NCBI RefSeq assembly: GCF_039521365.1
Contig: NZ_BAAACF010000006.1
Location: 62,001-126,000, forward strand
Direction: 5' to 3'
Source of the DNA: Clostridium_AW malenominatum
Lineage (GTDB): Bacteria > Bacillota > Clostridia > Clostridiales > Clostridiaceae
DNA length: 64,000 nt
Shown here: positions 35,123 to 43,179 of the stretch, piece after piece
How positions within the stretch are numbered: position 1 is the stretch's first letter
Layout of the letters: each line of letters begins with the position of its first letter
Program-made: the position numbers and the translations under genes
Notes under the pieces: generated by a model
The model's input: the letters and a program-made list of their open reading frames with translations, nothing else
Database searches by the model: none
What the model was told of the DNA's origin: nothing

Positions 35123-35584
35123 TTATAGATCTATACTTAACCTAATCATATCTACACATTGAATTCCATTTTCAATAATTTTTTCTTTATAATGCTTTAT
35201 AAAAAAATCTCTATCTATACCAACTATTCGAAATCCACATTTTTGATAAAGTGCTAATTGTGAAATACTTGAATTTCCTGTACCTACTTCTACAACCTTT
35301 ACTTTTTCTTCTTTAGCAACCTCAATAGCATGCAATATTAATTGTTTACCTATACCCATACCTTGAAATTTCTCATTCACAGCAATATTTACAAGTTCCA
35401 TAGTTAATGGTCTCGTTTTTATAATAACATAGGCCGCTGCTATGTTTTCATCAATATATGCCACATAACAACATCCCCTTTTTAAATAATCCTCAATTAT
35501 ATGTATTGATGGATCAGCTAAAAGCAATAAATCATAAGGTATCTTTTCATCTTTATTTAATTTTCTCACTGTAATATCCTTCAA
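35123..35584 (-). CDS. GNAT-family N-acetyltransferase
   Basis: A 153-residue acetyltransferase with the acetyl-CoA binding motif VNEKFQGMGIGKQLI (about residues 69-83) and a C-terminal SQLALYQKCGFRIVGID segment typical of GNAT proteins. Acceptor substrate unknown. First gene of a short minus-strand series with the DUF5694 and alpha/beta hydrolase genes. Confidence 0.88.
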   Translation of the reverse strand: MKDITVRKLNKDEKIPYDLLLLADPSIHIIEDYLKRGCCYVAYIDENIAAAYVIIKTRPLTMELVNIAVNEKFQGMGIGKQLILHAIEVAKEEKVKVVEVGTGNSSISQLALYQKCGFRIVGIDRDFFIKHYKEKIIENGIQCVDMIRLSIDL

Positions 35585-35643
35585 ATTTACTCACCTAGCC
35601 CTTTTAAAATCTTTCTTATATACATTTTACCATAAGATAACAA

Positions 35644-35677
35644 AAGCTACCTATATTTACGTAAATATAGGTAGCTT
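35644..35677 (-). terminator. terminator downstream of the redox operon
   Basis: A perfect palindrome with arms AAGCTACCTATATTTAC and GTAAATATAGGTAGCTT, followed on the minus strand by TTTTGTT. It ends transcription from the ferredoxin/polyferredoxin operon and the RNA-like element. Confidence 0.83.
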
Positions 35678-35710
35678 CATGAACTAGTCTTTTTTTATTT
35701 GTTTATCTTT

Positions 35711-35828
35711 TGTCCGATGACTACCCGCTCTAATACTCCCCTCCTCTTCAAAGTGTGAGATAAGAGCGGCTACGTCCCTGGATAACGATTTCTAAGAATC
35801 AGATGGAGTCGCAACTCCACCCGATTCA
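35711..35828 (-). ncRNA. candidate structured RNA element at the end of the polyferredoxin gene
   Basis: On the minus strand, 35827-35796 folds into a 14-pair hairpin (GAATCGGGTGGAGT, loop TGCG, ACTCCATCTGATTC) whose two non-Watson-Crick pairs are both G-U; on the plus strand these would be A-C mismatches, so the RNA is read from the minus strand. After ATCGTTATCCAGG comes a second long-range stem, GACGTAGCCGCTCT (35776-35763) with AGAGCGGGTAGTC (35731-35719), closing a 31-base inner region. The first hairpin also encodes the C-terminus of the polyferredoxin gene. The region is GC-richer than its surroundings. The layout recalls transposon-borne structured RNAs such as HEARO/OMEGA type, but I cannot confirm a family. 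Confidence 0.45.
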
Positions 35829-36403
35829 AGAACTCTGTTTATTGTACAAATTCCTTGAGTCATAGTTCCCATGGGGCAATATACACACCAAGAACGAGGT
35901 TTGTAAAGCATCATAGTAATTAATCCTAGTATTGTAGATGTAATCATTACACTATAAAATCCAAAGGCAAATTGTGCTACCCAGGGAGTTACAAAACTTG
36001 TATTTACCCAATTCCATGGTAGTTTCCAAACCCAAAGTAATGTTATAGCTTTATTTAAACCCTTTCCTCCTGCAAAAACTAAATAGGTATTGAATGTCAT
36101 CAACATAAACATGGTTAGAAAGAAAAGGAGAAAACCATATCTAAAATATTTTGTCTTTAAAAATTTAGGCATGGGTTTATTTCTAGATAATCCTAGCTTT
36201 TTACCTAAAATATCTAATAACTGTCCCCTACCACAATAGCTATTGCAATAGGCTTTGCCTCCCCCTGAAATAGAAATTATGAGAGGAACTAAGAAACAAA
36301 TCATTCCAAGCCACGCGAAAACTATATTAAACAATCCTAGTACTAGATATATTATAGACAGAATCCACAAATATTCTTTAAGAGACTTCTTCTTTTTTGT
36401 CAT
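35792..36403 (-). CDS. membrane 4Fe-4S protein (NapH-like polyferredoxin type)
   Basis: A 203-residue membrane protein with about four helices. Cysteine motifs CNSYCGRGQ (about residues 50-58) and WCVYCPMGTMTQGIC (about residues 174-188) match the NapH/YccM-like family that passes electrons across or along the membrane. The gene begins inside the end of the ferredoxin gene (26-base overlap), so they are coupled. The last 14 residues or so (RVLESGGVATPSDS) are encoded by the hairpin of the candidate RNA element, so the natural C-terminus may have been replaced. Partner acceptor unknown; the lipoprotein flavin reductase next door is a candidate. Confidence 0.83.
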   Translation of the reverse strand: MTKKKKSLKEYLWILSIIYLVLGLFNIVFAWLGMICFLVPLIISISGGGKAYCNSYCGRGQLLDILGKKLGLSRNKPMPKFLKTKYFRYGFLLFFLTMFMLMTFNTYLVFAGGKGLNKAITLLWVWKLPWNWVNTSFVTPWVAQFAFGFYSVMITSTILGLITMMLYKPRSWCVYCPMGTMTQGICTINRVLESGGVATPSDS

Positions 36404-36629
36404 ATTTACCGTTCTCTCCTTCCATAACCTTCATTTCTATAATTGAAGCTGGGCATTCAAATTCGCATTTTCTACAACCTACACACTTATCCAAATTCAC
36501 CTTAGCAAATATGCCTGAATGTATTTCTATGGCTCCCAAAGGGCATACCTTAGTACAAGCACCACAGGCCACACAATAATCTCTATCTACAAAAGCTTTC
36601 TTTTTTAAAAATTTACTTTTTTCACTCAT
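36378..36629 (-). CDS. 2[4Fe-4S] ferredoxin-like protein
   Basis: An 83-residue protein with two classic cluster motifs, CVACGACTKVCP (about residues 19-30) and CVGCRKCEFECP (about residues 50-61). The lysine-rich N-terminus and acidic C-terminus flank the clusters. It is the first gene of the two-gene operon with the membrane 4Fe-4S protein and would feed it electrons from the cytoplasm. Promoter and two CsoR-like operators lie directly upstream. GGAGGGG is the ribosome site. Confidence 0.9.
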   Translation of the reverse strand: MSEKSKFLKKKAFVDRDYCVACGACTKVCPLGAIEIHSGIFAKVNLDKCVGCRKCEFECPASIIEMKVMEGENGKYDKKEEVS

Positions 36630-36645
36630 AAATTACCCCTCCTTC

Positions 36646-36707
36646 ATACCCACTATGGGTATAATAACAGAAATAATATCCTCTGTCAATATACCCTATA
36701 TGGGTAT
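36646..36707 (-). promoter_or_regulatory. consensus promoter flanked by two CsoR-like operators
   Basis: On the minus strand TTGACA (36684-36689) and TATTAT (36661-36666) are separated by exactly 17 bases. Two 17-base palindromes with ATACCC/GGGTAT arms and five-base centres flank it: ATACCCTATATGGGTAT (36691-36707), immediately upstream of the -35, and ATACCCACTATGGGTAT (36646-36662), overlapping the -10. This arm and spacing pattern is that of CsoR-family (copper or persulfide sensing) operators. No csoR-like gene is in the window. Confidence 0.75.
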
Positions 36708-36739
36708 ATATGTACAAATTTTATTTTTTGTGATAATAA

Positions 36740-36775
36740 AAAATGTTCTTTCAAATTTTTTTGAAAGAACATTTT
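36740..36775 (-). terminator. terminator after the flavin-dependent reductase gene
   Basis: AAAATGTTCTTTCAAA pairs with TTTGAAAGAACATTTT over a T-rich loop, just past the reductase stop codon. It separates this gene from the ferredoxin operon. Confidence 0.83.
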
Positions 36776-36807
36776 AGGAATGGATTTATATTTTAAATAT
36801 GAATAAC

Positions 36808-38595
36808 TTATTTAGCTGCATTTTGGCCAGCAATTCTACCGAAAACTGTAATATCAGCAAGAGCATTACTACCTAATCTATTTGTTCCATGAATACCTCC
36901 AGTAACTTCACCTGCCGCATATAGTCCTTCAATTACTTTACCATCTTTATTAATAGCCTGAGCCTTAGTGTTAATCTTAATTCCACCCATTGTGTGATGA
37001 ACAGCAGGAGCTGCTTTTAAGATATAGAAAGGACCTTTTTCTATAGTAGATGGCATACTACGTTTATTAAACTCTAAATCCTTTCCAGCTTTTACATATC
37101 CATTATATCTATCAACACTTCCCTTTAATTCTTTTGCATTAATATCAAAGAATTTTGCTGCTTCTTCTAGGGTATCTGCTTTTACTAGTAATTTATTTTT
37201 ATATAGATAATCAATTTCTGGTCCATGGTGTTCTTCTAAATTGCTTTCTTCTAGTCCCTTTTGATCTAGGATTTGATAAGCTACATGTCCTGTTTGCTCC
37301 TTAATAGCCATAGATATTACATCACGTCTTTCAAGTTCTTCTACGAAACGCTTACCTTCTTTATTTACCATGATAGTATGTCCGTACATTCTAGCATCTC
37401 CAAAATAAAGTAATGTACCTGTTAATGGGTCGCAAATTGGATAGGTTTGAATGTATTCCATTCCTTCTAGAGCTGCACCAATTTTTTCAGCCATAACTAT
37501 CCCATCCCCTGTGCTACCTACTGTATTTGTAGAAAGAACATTTTTGTCCATTTTAGGATCATATTTAACTCTCATTTCAATGTTTGATCCAAAACCACCT
37601 GATGCTATTATTACCGCTTTCTTTGTATTAAAAGTATAGTTTTTATCTTCACCTTCTGCTTGTACACCTACAACCTTACCTTTTGTATCTGTAAATAACG
37701 CCTTTGCAGTAGTGTTGTACAAAATAGGGATGTTTAGACTTTCAGCTTTAGCTACCTGTTTTCTTATAATTTCTTTACCGTTTGCTCCAAGTGGAATTAA
37801 ACTTCTCTTTACAGAATGTCCACCAAAGAACATCATTTGATCTTCCCATATAACACCAACTTCATCTCTAAGCCATTCAGCTCCTGCAAGAGCATTTTCT
37901 GCAACAACCTTTACAAGTTCTGGATTGTTTTTGTTGTCTCCACCCTTTAATATATCCTTCATAAATTGGTCAGTACTGTCTTTAATTCCCTCTTTTTTCT
38001 GTATCCAATTGTTTGGAGCTGCATATTCAGCACCAGAAATTAATGTATTACCACCAGCCATAGGCATTTTTTCTAAAACTATTACATCTGCACCTGCTTT
38101 TTTTGCTTCAATAGCAGCACTAAGCCCTGCACCACCTGCACCTATAATAACTATATCATGATTTTCATTAACTTCTTTTTTTGTTCCCGTTGTGCCAGAC
38201 GCTTGAAGTTTTTTCAGCATATCTGCTTTTGCTCCTGCTGCAGTCAAAGCTGCATTGACTGCCTCAAGAAATCCTTTAGAGGTTAATGTACAACCTGAAA
38301 CTATATCTACATCAACACTATTTGTTGAAATAATATTCTTTGTCAATGTGTTCATCGCAGTTTCATAACCCGGAGTTTCCTTTTGGTTTAAAACTTTAAT
38401 GTCAGTAATAGTATCATTTTCAATAGTTACTTCAACGGAGATTGCTCCACCTTTACCCTTACCTTCACCCTTATATTTACCATCTTTAATTGCCGTTGTA
38501 GTTGCTTTATCACCCTGTGTTTGCTTCGCATTGCTACAACCTACAAGGCCTATCAACATAGTCATTGCTAGCAAAATTGCCAAAAACTTTTTCAA
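36808..38595 (-). CDS. lipoprotein flavin-dependent reductase, FMN-binding plus FAD domains (fumarate reductase family)
   Basis: A 595-residue exported protein: lipobox LVGC (Cys about 19), an FMN-binding domain (about 40-120) with the flavinylation motif VSGCTLTS, and an FAD_binding_2 domain (about 145-595) starting with GAGGAGLSAAIEA. Residues matching the flavocytochrome c fumarate reductase active site are seen in ELERRDVIS, HHTMGG and GIHGTNRLGSNAL. It likely reduces fumarate or another unsaturated acid outside the membrane, with covalent FMN as electron entry. The gene is divergent from a YesMN-type two-component system. The flavin transferase ApbE is not in the window. The actual substrate is not determined. 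Confidence 0.88.
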   Translation of the reverse strand: MKKFLAILLAMTMLIGLVGCSNAKQTQGDKATTTAIKDGKYKGEGKGKGGAISVEVTIENDTITDIKVLNQKETPGYETAMNTLTKNIISTNSVDVDIVSGCTLTSKGFLEAVNAALTAAGAKADMLKKLQASGTTGTKKEVNENHDIVIIGAGGAGLSAAIEAKKAGADVIVLEKMPMAGGNTLISGAEYAAPNNWIQKKEGIKDSTDQFMKDILKGGDNKNNPELVKVVAENALAGAEWLRDEVGVIWEDQMMFFGGHSVKRSLIPLGANGKEIIRKQVAKAESLNIPILYNTTAKALFTDTKGKVVGVQAEGEDKNYTFNTKKAVIIASGGFGSNIEMRVKYDPKMDKNVLSTNTVGSTGDGIVMAEKIGAALEGMEYIQTYPICDPLTGTLLYFGDARMYGHTIMVNKEGKRFVEELERRDVISMAIKEQTGHVAYQILDQKGLEESNLEEHHGPEIDYLYKNKLLVKADTLEEAAKFFDINAKELKGSVDRYNGYVKAGKDLEFNKRSMPSTIEKGPFYILKAAPAVHHTMGGIKINTKAQAINKDGKVIEGLYAAGEVTGGIHGTNRLGSNALADITVFGRIAGQNAAK

Positions 38596-38788
38596 TATTA
38601 TTCCCTCCTACATCATGCTTGTTAAATTATTAACTTATTTGATACTAGTCTAACAGTTTTTGTTCACAAAGTATTTACATTTATTTGTTCATTTTTTGTA
38701 TTTTAAGCTACAGTATTTAAAAATATGTGCAAATTATATATAATGAATGATGAACAGAAAGTATTTTGTCTACACAGGAGGTGGGTAA
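38596..38788. promoter_or_regulatory. divergent control region between reductase and two-component system
   Basis: About 190 bases without a gene. TGTTCA occurs as direct repeats at 38661-38666 and 38686-38691, and its inverse TGAACA at 38751-38756; TGTTCACAAAGTATTT (38661) and GAACAGAAAGTATTTTG (38752) share a GTATTT tail. A TATAAT at about 38737-38742 may be the -10 for the kinase gene. These repeats are plausible binding sites of the neighbouring AraC-type response regulator; this is inference. Confidence 0.4.
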
Positions 38789-40513
38789 ATGTCCTTGCGC
38801 TTAAAAATTATCATATCTTTTATATTATGCATTACGTTAGCAATTTCTCCTATGTTATATATTATACAAACTAAAGTAAAAACTTTTAACAGGTCGCAAA
38901 TGGAACATCAGACCCTACAACTAATTGATTCCAAAGCTAATGAAATAGGTTCTTGGCTAAATCAGCGTGTGAGCGAAATTAGAATTATACATGAACACCC
39001 TGCCTGCAAGAAACTAAATTTTTCCGAGTTAAAGCTTTACTTAACCCAATTAAATCATGTATTAGGAAATCAATATGGTAATCCTTATGGAACTTTTGCT
39101 ATTGGAAAGTTAGATGGACAAGGTTGGATAAGTGATGACATCACTATTGATATATCTAATCGTAAATATTTCAAAAAGGCAATTTTAGGAAATATGGAAT
39201 ATGTTATTAGCAACCCTATTGTTTCAAAGTATGACAACATGCCCAACTTTGTTATCTGCTATCCCATTCTCAATGATAATAAAGAAAAAGTAGGATTTAT
39301 TAATGGATCTATAAATTTAAATAAAATTTCACAAATTGCTCATGACATTGATATTTACAATGGATTTGCTTGGATTATGAACAAGAACAAAGATACCTAC
39401 TCTATTGCTAATGAGGAGCTCCTTAATAAACATATTTCCTCAAAAGGATTAGACACTATTATTAACCAAGCTGTAGAGAAAGGTTCTGGAACTGTGGGCA
39501 TTAAAAATTTATCAAACAACGATACTACAGTATTTTTTTCTTCTGTCCCCTATACAGAAGATTGGCTTTTGTGCATTATGATTGAAAACAGTCAAATTCA
39601 TGCCCAAACTAATAAAATCATTAACCTTATTATTATCTTAGGAATTATTCTACTTTTAGGTGCTATATTATTAGCTATTGCTATTTCAGGTTCTATTGTA
39701 AAACCTATTCAAGGATTAAAGTATAGTATGCTAGAAGTATCAAAGGGCAATCTTGAATCCTATTATGATACAAAGCACAATGATGAAATTTCTATATTAG
39801 GAAAAGTTTTTAATCAAATGGTTTATGATATTAAAAGATTGCTTCATGAAGTTTGTCAAGTTCAATCACAGAAAAGAACTGCTGAGCTAAGGGCACTTCA
39901 ATCACAAATTAACCCACATTTTCTCTATAATACCTTAGATACAATACAGTGGAAGGCTTTAGAACACAATGCCTTTGACATTGCTGATATGATAAATTCC
40001 TTATCAGTATTTTTTAGAATTTCTCTCAGTGATGGAAAAGAGTTAATTACCATTGCCCATGAAGTAGAGCATGTACGCAATTACTTAGAAATTCAACAAA
40101 TACGTTACAAAGATAAAGTAAATTATTATATTAATATAGATGAATCCTTAGGACAATGTCTTGTTCCTAAACTAATTATACAACCTTTAGTAGAAAATTC
40201 TATATACCATGGCTTAAAACTTAGAAAACAAAAGGGCATTATTTGCATAGACATATATGCGCAAGAAGACTACCTTATTATCAAAGTGTTAGACAATGGT
40301 TTAGGTATGAATAATGAGCAGCTTTCAACTCTTCGTAAAAATCTTGCAGAATCCATTGAGTCAGATCACTATGGGTTATATAATGTCAATGAACGACTAA
40401 AGCTAGCTTTTGGAGAAAAATATAATATTGAAATAAAAAGTGAAATTGAAAAAGAAACCCAGATATTGATTAAGATACCTATAATAAGTGAGGGATTTAA
40501 ATGCTTAGAGTAA
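38789..40513 (+). CDS. YesM/LytS-type sensor histidine kinase with extracellular sensor domain
   Basis: A 574-residue kinase with an N-terminal helix (about residues 7-26), an extracellular dCache-like domain (about 35-265), a second helix (about 272-295), a HAMP linker and a His_kinase/HATPase pair. The phosphoacceptor region is LQSQINPHFLYNTLDTIQW (His about 379), the N-box is LIIQPLVENSIYHGL and the G-box is LDNGLGM. Ribosome site AGGAGGTGG. It overlaps the response regulator gene by 13 bases and is divergent from the fumarate-reductase-like gene, so it likely senses the acceptor or a related external organic acid. Confidence 0.92.
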   Translation: MSLRLKIIISFILCITLAISPMLYIIQTKVKTFNRSQMEHQTLQLIDSKANEIGSWLNQRVSEIRIIHEHPACKKLNFSELKLYLTQLNHVLGNQYGNPYGTFAIGKLDGQGWISDDITIDISNRKYFKKAILGNMEYVISNPIVSKYDNMPNFVICYPILNDNKEKVGFINGSINLNKISQIAHDIDIYNGFAWIMNKNKDTYSIANEELLNKHISSKGLDTIINQAVEKGSGTVGIKNLSNNDTTVFFSSVPYTEDWLLCIMIENSQIHAQTNKIINLIIILGIILLLGAILLAIAISGSIVKPIQGLKYSMLEVSKGNLESYYDTKHNDEISILGKVFNQMVYDIKRLLHEVCQVQSQKRTAELRALQSQINPHFLYNTLDTIQWKALEHNAFDIADMINSLSVFFRISLSDGKELITIAHEVEHVRNYLEIQQIRYKDKVNYYINIDESLGQCLVPKLIIQPLVENSIYHGLKLRKQKGIICIDIYAQEDYLIIKVLDNGLGMNNEQLSTLRKNLAESIESDHYGLYNVNERLKLAFGEKYNIEIKSEIEKETQILIKIPIISEGFKCLE

Positions 40514-41268
40514 TAATTGCTGACGACGAAGAGACCATCCGTAATGGTTTAAAGACTCTTATAGAGTCCTATAAACTTGATTTATCCGTTATTGCCACTG
40601 CTGAAGACGGTGAAGAAGCTATGGCATTAATTGAAAAATATCATCCTGAGATTATTTTAATGGATATAAATATGCCCTTTGTGAACGGGCTAAAAGTCAT
40701 TGAAAAAATTAGAGAAGTAGATAAAAATTCTAAAATTATTATAATATCAGGTTATAATCACTTTGAGTACGCTCAAAAAGCATTAGAGCTAGGTGTATTC
40801 AGCTATTTACTTAAACCCATAAACTTTCGCAATTTTAAAGACGTCCTTTCAAAAGCAATAGATGCTTATTATGAAAGAATGTGGGAAATACGTAAACTAA
40901 AAGAGGACAATGATGAAAGAGATGATTCTAAAGATGTAGGTCAACTTGTACTTACATATATGAAAGAAAATTTTTCTTACAATCATTTATCCCTTAATTT
41001 TATAGCCGAACAATTTCATATTAGTCAATCTTATCTTGCTAGGATTATTAAACAAAAAACTGGAACCAGCTTTACCGATTATCTAAATAAATTAAGAATC
41101 AATATGGCAATAAAACTTCTAACAGATAAAGATATGGATTATACAATTAACGATATTTCTAACATGGTAGGGTATAGCAGCCAGCATTATTTTAGCAGAG
41201 CTTTTAAAAATTATATGGGAGTGTCACCAAATAAATATCGTAACGTAAATAAATACCCTAAAATTTAA
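40501..41268 (+). CDS. YesN-type response regulator with AraC DNA-binding domain
   Basis: A 255-residue regulator: receiver domain with DDEE near the N-terminus, phosphoacceptor Asp in ILMDINMPFVNG (about residue 55) and lysine in LLKPINF, followed by an AraC-type pair of helix-turn-helix motifs (about 150-250, FHISQSYLARIIKQKTG and GYSSQHYFSRAFKNYMG). It overlaps the kinase gene and ends at a terminator. Most likely target is the divergent reductase gene and its own operon. Confidence 0.92.
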   Translation: MLRVIIADDEETIRNGLKTLIESYKLDLSVIATAEDGEEAMALIEKYHPEIILMDINMPFVNGLKVIEKIREVDKNSKIIIISGYNHFEYAQKALELGVFSYLLKPINFRNFKDVLSKAIDAYYERMWEIRKLKEDNDERDDSKDVGQLVLTYMKENFSYNHLSLNFIAEQFHISQSYLARIIKQKTGTSFTDYLNKLRINMAIKLLTDKDMDYTINDISNMVGYSSQHYFSRAFKNYMGVSPNKYRNVNKYPKI

Positions 41269-41283
41269 AAATCCCTGTACTAA

Positions 41284-41316
41284 AGGGACATGCATTCACA
41301 AAGGTCGCATGTCCCT
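41284..41316 (+). terminator. terminator after the two-component operon
   Basis: AGGGACATGC (41284-41293) pairs with GCATGTCCCT (41307-41316) and is followed by AATTTG; it lies 15 bases after the regulator stop. Confidence 0.75.
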
Positions 41317-41335
41317 AATTTGAAATTTCTATCTT

Positions 41336-42034
41336 TTATGTTTTAATTATTGCTAACGCAAAAGCTATAAAAGATACTATTAAAGCTAATATACTTACAA
41401 CTTTATTAAAGGACAGATATTCATCCGTTAATTCCACGTCCTCATAATTCTTAAACTTCCATCGTGATCCCCAAAACTCCATTTCCTTAGGATATTTCAG
41501 TCCCAAAACTCCCATGACGAGAGAAATAATTGCTAGGAATAATCCTTCTCCATTCCCCCTAAATCTTAAGCCATCTCTTTCTATTGTACTTATTACAAAA
41601 CCTTTGGGATATTTTTCATCAAAGGATTGATTTAAAATATTTACCCCTGGAAAATAAATATTCGCCTCAAAACCTCCATCTTCATTATAGAAACGTCCAT
41701 CTCTATATTCACCTTTATATATTTTATTTTCTGGATAATATAAAGTATATCTACCTTCAAATTCCTCAACTTTTATAGTGGCCATTTCCCCTGGGGATTT
41801 TATTGTAAATATATACATATCATCACTCTTATTTACAGTAAAATAATTGTCTTCAGATAACTTGTATTTATAAACCTCTCCTTCAACCTTTTCCTTATAA
41901 AAGTTTCCCTTAAAATAAATGCCATTTTGCATAAAAATACTAAAGTATCCTATAGCTATTAGACATAGCGATATTACAGCTATACGATTATAAAACTTTT
42001 TATTGTTATTATAAAGTTCTTTAATACTTCCCAT
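41336..42034 (-). CDS. membrane protein of unknown function
   Basis: A 232-residue protein with one N-terminal helix (about residues 17-36), a central mostly extracellular domain rich in Tyr and Gly (for example IYKGEYRDGRFYNEDGGF), and two C-terminal helices (about 163-178 and 209-229) with LGLKYPKEMEFWGSRWKFK between them. I do not recognise a named family with confidence. The gene is co-directional with msrB (25-base gap) and ends close to the terminator of the opposite operon. Confidence 0.72.
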   Translation of the reverse strand: MGSIKELYNNNKKFYNRIAVISLCLIAIGYFSIFMQNGIYFKGNFYKEKVEGEVYKYKLSEDNYFTVNKSDDMYIFTIKSPGEMATIKVEEFEGRYTLYYPENKIYKGEYRDGRFYNEDGGFEANIYFPGVNILNQSFDEKYPKGFVISTIERDGLRFRGNGEGLFLAIISLVMGVLGLKYPKEMEFWGSRWKFKNYEDVELTDEYLSFNKVVSILALIVSFIAFALAIIKT

Positions 42035-42059
42035 TATATCCCCCTTGAATATTTAATTA

Positions 42060-42512
42060 CTAACTGAAAATATCTAAATACTCTCCATATCCCTCTTCCT
42101 CCAGTTTTTCCACAGGTATAAATCTAAGAGATGCACTATTTATGCAGTATCTTAATCCACCTTTCTCCCTAGGCCCATCATTAAACACATGGCCCAAATG
42201 GGAATCCCCAAGTTTACTCCTTACTTCTGTTCTACCCATGTTGTAAGTAAGATCTTTCTTTTCTTCTATAAGATTATTATCTAAAGGCTTAGTAAAACTT
42301 GGCCAACCGCATCCTGAGTCAAACTTATCCTTGGATGTAAAAAGTGGCTCTCCGCTACATATATCTACATATATTCCATCTTTTTTATTATCCCAATATT
42401 CATTTTCAAAAGGTCTTTCCGTAGCACTTTCTTGTGTCACTTTATATTGAATGGGTGTAAGTTTTTCACTTAACTCTTTACTATTTAGTTTTAAATACTT
42501 CCTATTTTTCAT
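42060..42512 (-). CDS. msrB: peptide-methionine (R)-S-oxide reductase
   Basis: A protein of about 150 residues that reduces R-methionine sulfoxide in proteins. Signatures are FDSGCGWPSF, LGDSHLGHVFNDGP and the catalytic cysteine in GLRYCINSASLRF. The zinc-binding CxxC pairs of many MsrB proteins are absent (YVDICSGEPLF in their place), so this is a zinc-free form. The start is ATG 42510-42512; the in-frame GTG upstream is part of the ribosome site GAGGTG. Unlike many Firmicutes it is not fused to or adjacent to msrA. Confidence 0.93.
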   Translation of the reverse strand: MKNRKYLKLNSKELSEKLTPIQYKVTQESATERPFENEYWDNKKDGIYVDICSGEPLFTSKDKFDSGCGWPSFTKPLDNNLIEEKKDLTYNMGRTEVRSKLGDSHLGHVFNDGPREKGGLRYCINSASLRFIPVEKLEEEGYGEYLDIFS

Positions 42513-42548
42513 TACATTCACCTCTAATAATTTAATCTTAGTGGTAGT

Positions 42549-43166
42549 TTACCTAAATACCTCATGTACAATACCATACAGAGCGAGTTTTTCAGTTAAA
42601 TTTTTCATATTATCAAAAAGTATTGCTTCAAATCCAAACTTTTTAGCAGCCTCTATATTGCATTCAGTATCATCAATAAATATAGATTCCTTTGGATTTA
42701 TTTTATATTTCTCAATGAGTTTACTGTAAACTTCTAATTCTGGCTTAAGTAATTTTTCCTCATAAGAAATTAACCCACCATCAAAATACTGAAAGAAATC
42801 ATATCTTTTAACTACATCTTCGTAAGCAAGTAAATGAAAGTTAGACAAAATATAGGTTTTATATCCTTTGCTTTTTACATTCTTTAGGACTTGTACCATT
42901 TCTTTTTTAGGCGTAAGTATTTCATACCAATTTTCCATACATAGTTTTATTAAATCACTGTTCTCTAAACTTCTACTACAAATTCTACTCACTGCTTCTT
43001 CTTCAGTTATAACTCCTCTATCAAGCATAACCCATTCTTCACTTAAAAATATTTCTTTATAAATTTCCTCAATCTTATCTTTATCAGATATTTTACCACT
43101 TAAATATTCTAAAGGTTTAAAACTTAGTAATACATTTCCTAAATCAAAAATTATATTTTTAATCAT
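42549..43166 (-). CDS. HAD-superfamily hydrolase (epoxide-hydrolase-like/IA)
   Basis: A 205-residue HAD protein with motif I FDLGNVLLSF, motif II ILSNFH, motif III lysine in KLLKPELEVY and motif IV FIDDTECNIEAA. The FDLGNVL start is typical of the HAD-IA v3 group (YihX/epoxide-hydrolase-N-like phosphatases of sugar phosphates). Cytoplasmic. Follows the small membrane-protein gene with a 13-base gap, so shared transcription is likely. Confidence 0.88.
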   Translation of the reverse strand: MIKNIIFDLGNVLLSFKPLEYLSGKISDKDKIEEIYKEIFLSEEWVMLDRGVITEEEAVSRICSRSLENSDLIKLCMENWYEILTPKKEMVQVLKNVKSKGYKTYILSNFHLLAYEDVVKRYDFFQYFDGGLISYEEKLLKPELEVYSKLIEKYKINPKESIFIDDTECNIEAAKKFGFEAILFDNMKNLTEKLALYGIVHEVFR

Positions 43167-43179
43167 ATTAACTTCTCCT

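Noticed and set aside
36646..36707. Idea that the ATACCC/GGGTAT palindromes are terminator hairpins
   Set aside because: They flank a promoter with ideal spacing, have weak stems of six pairs and no T run; an operator role fits better.
42060..42521. MsrB lacking zinc cysteines as a sign of pseudogene
   Set aside because: Zinc-free MsrB forms are well known; all catalytic motifs are intact.
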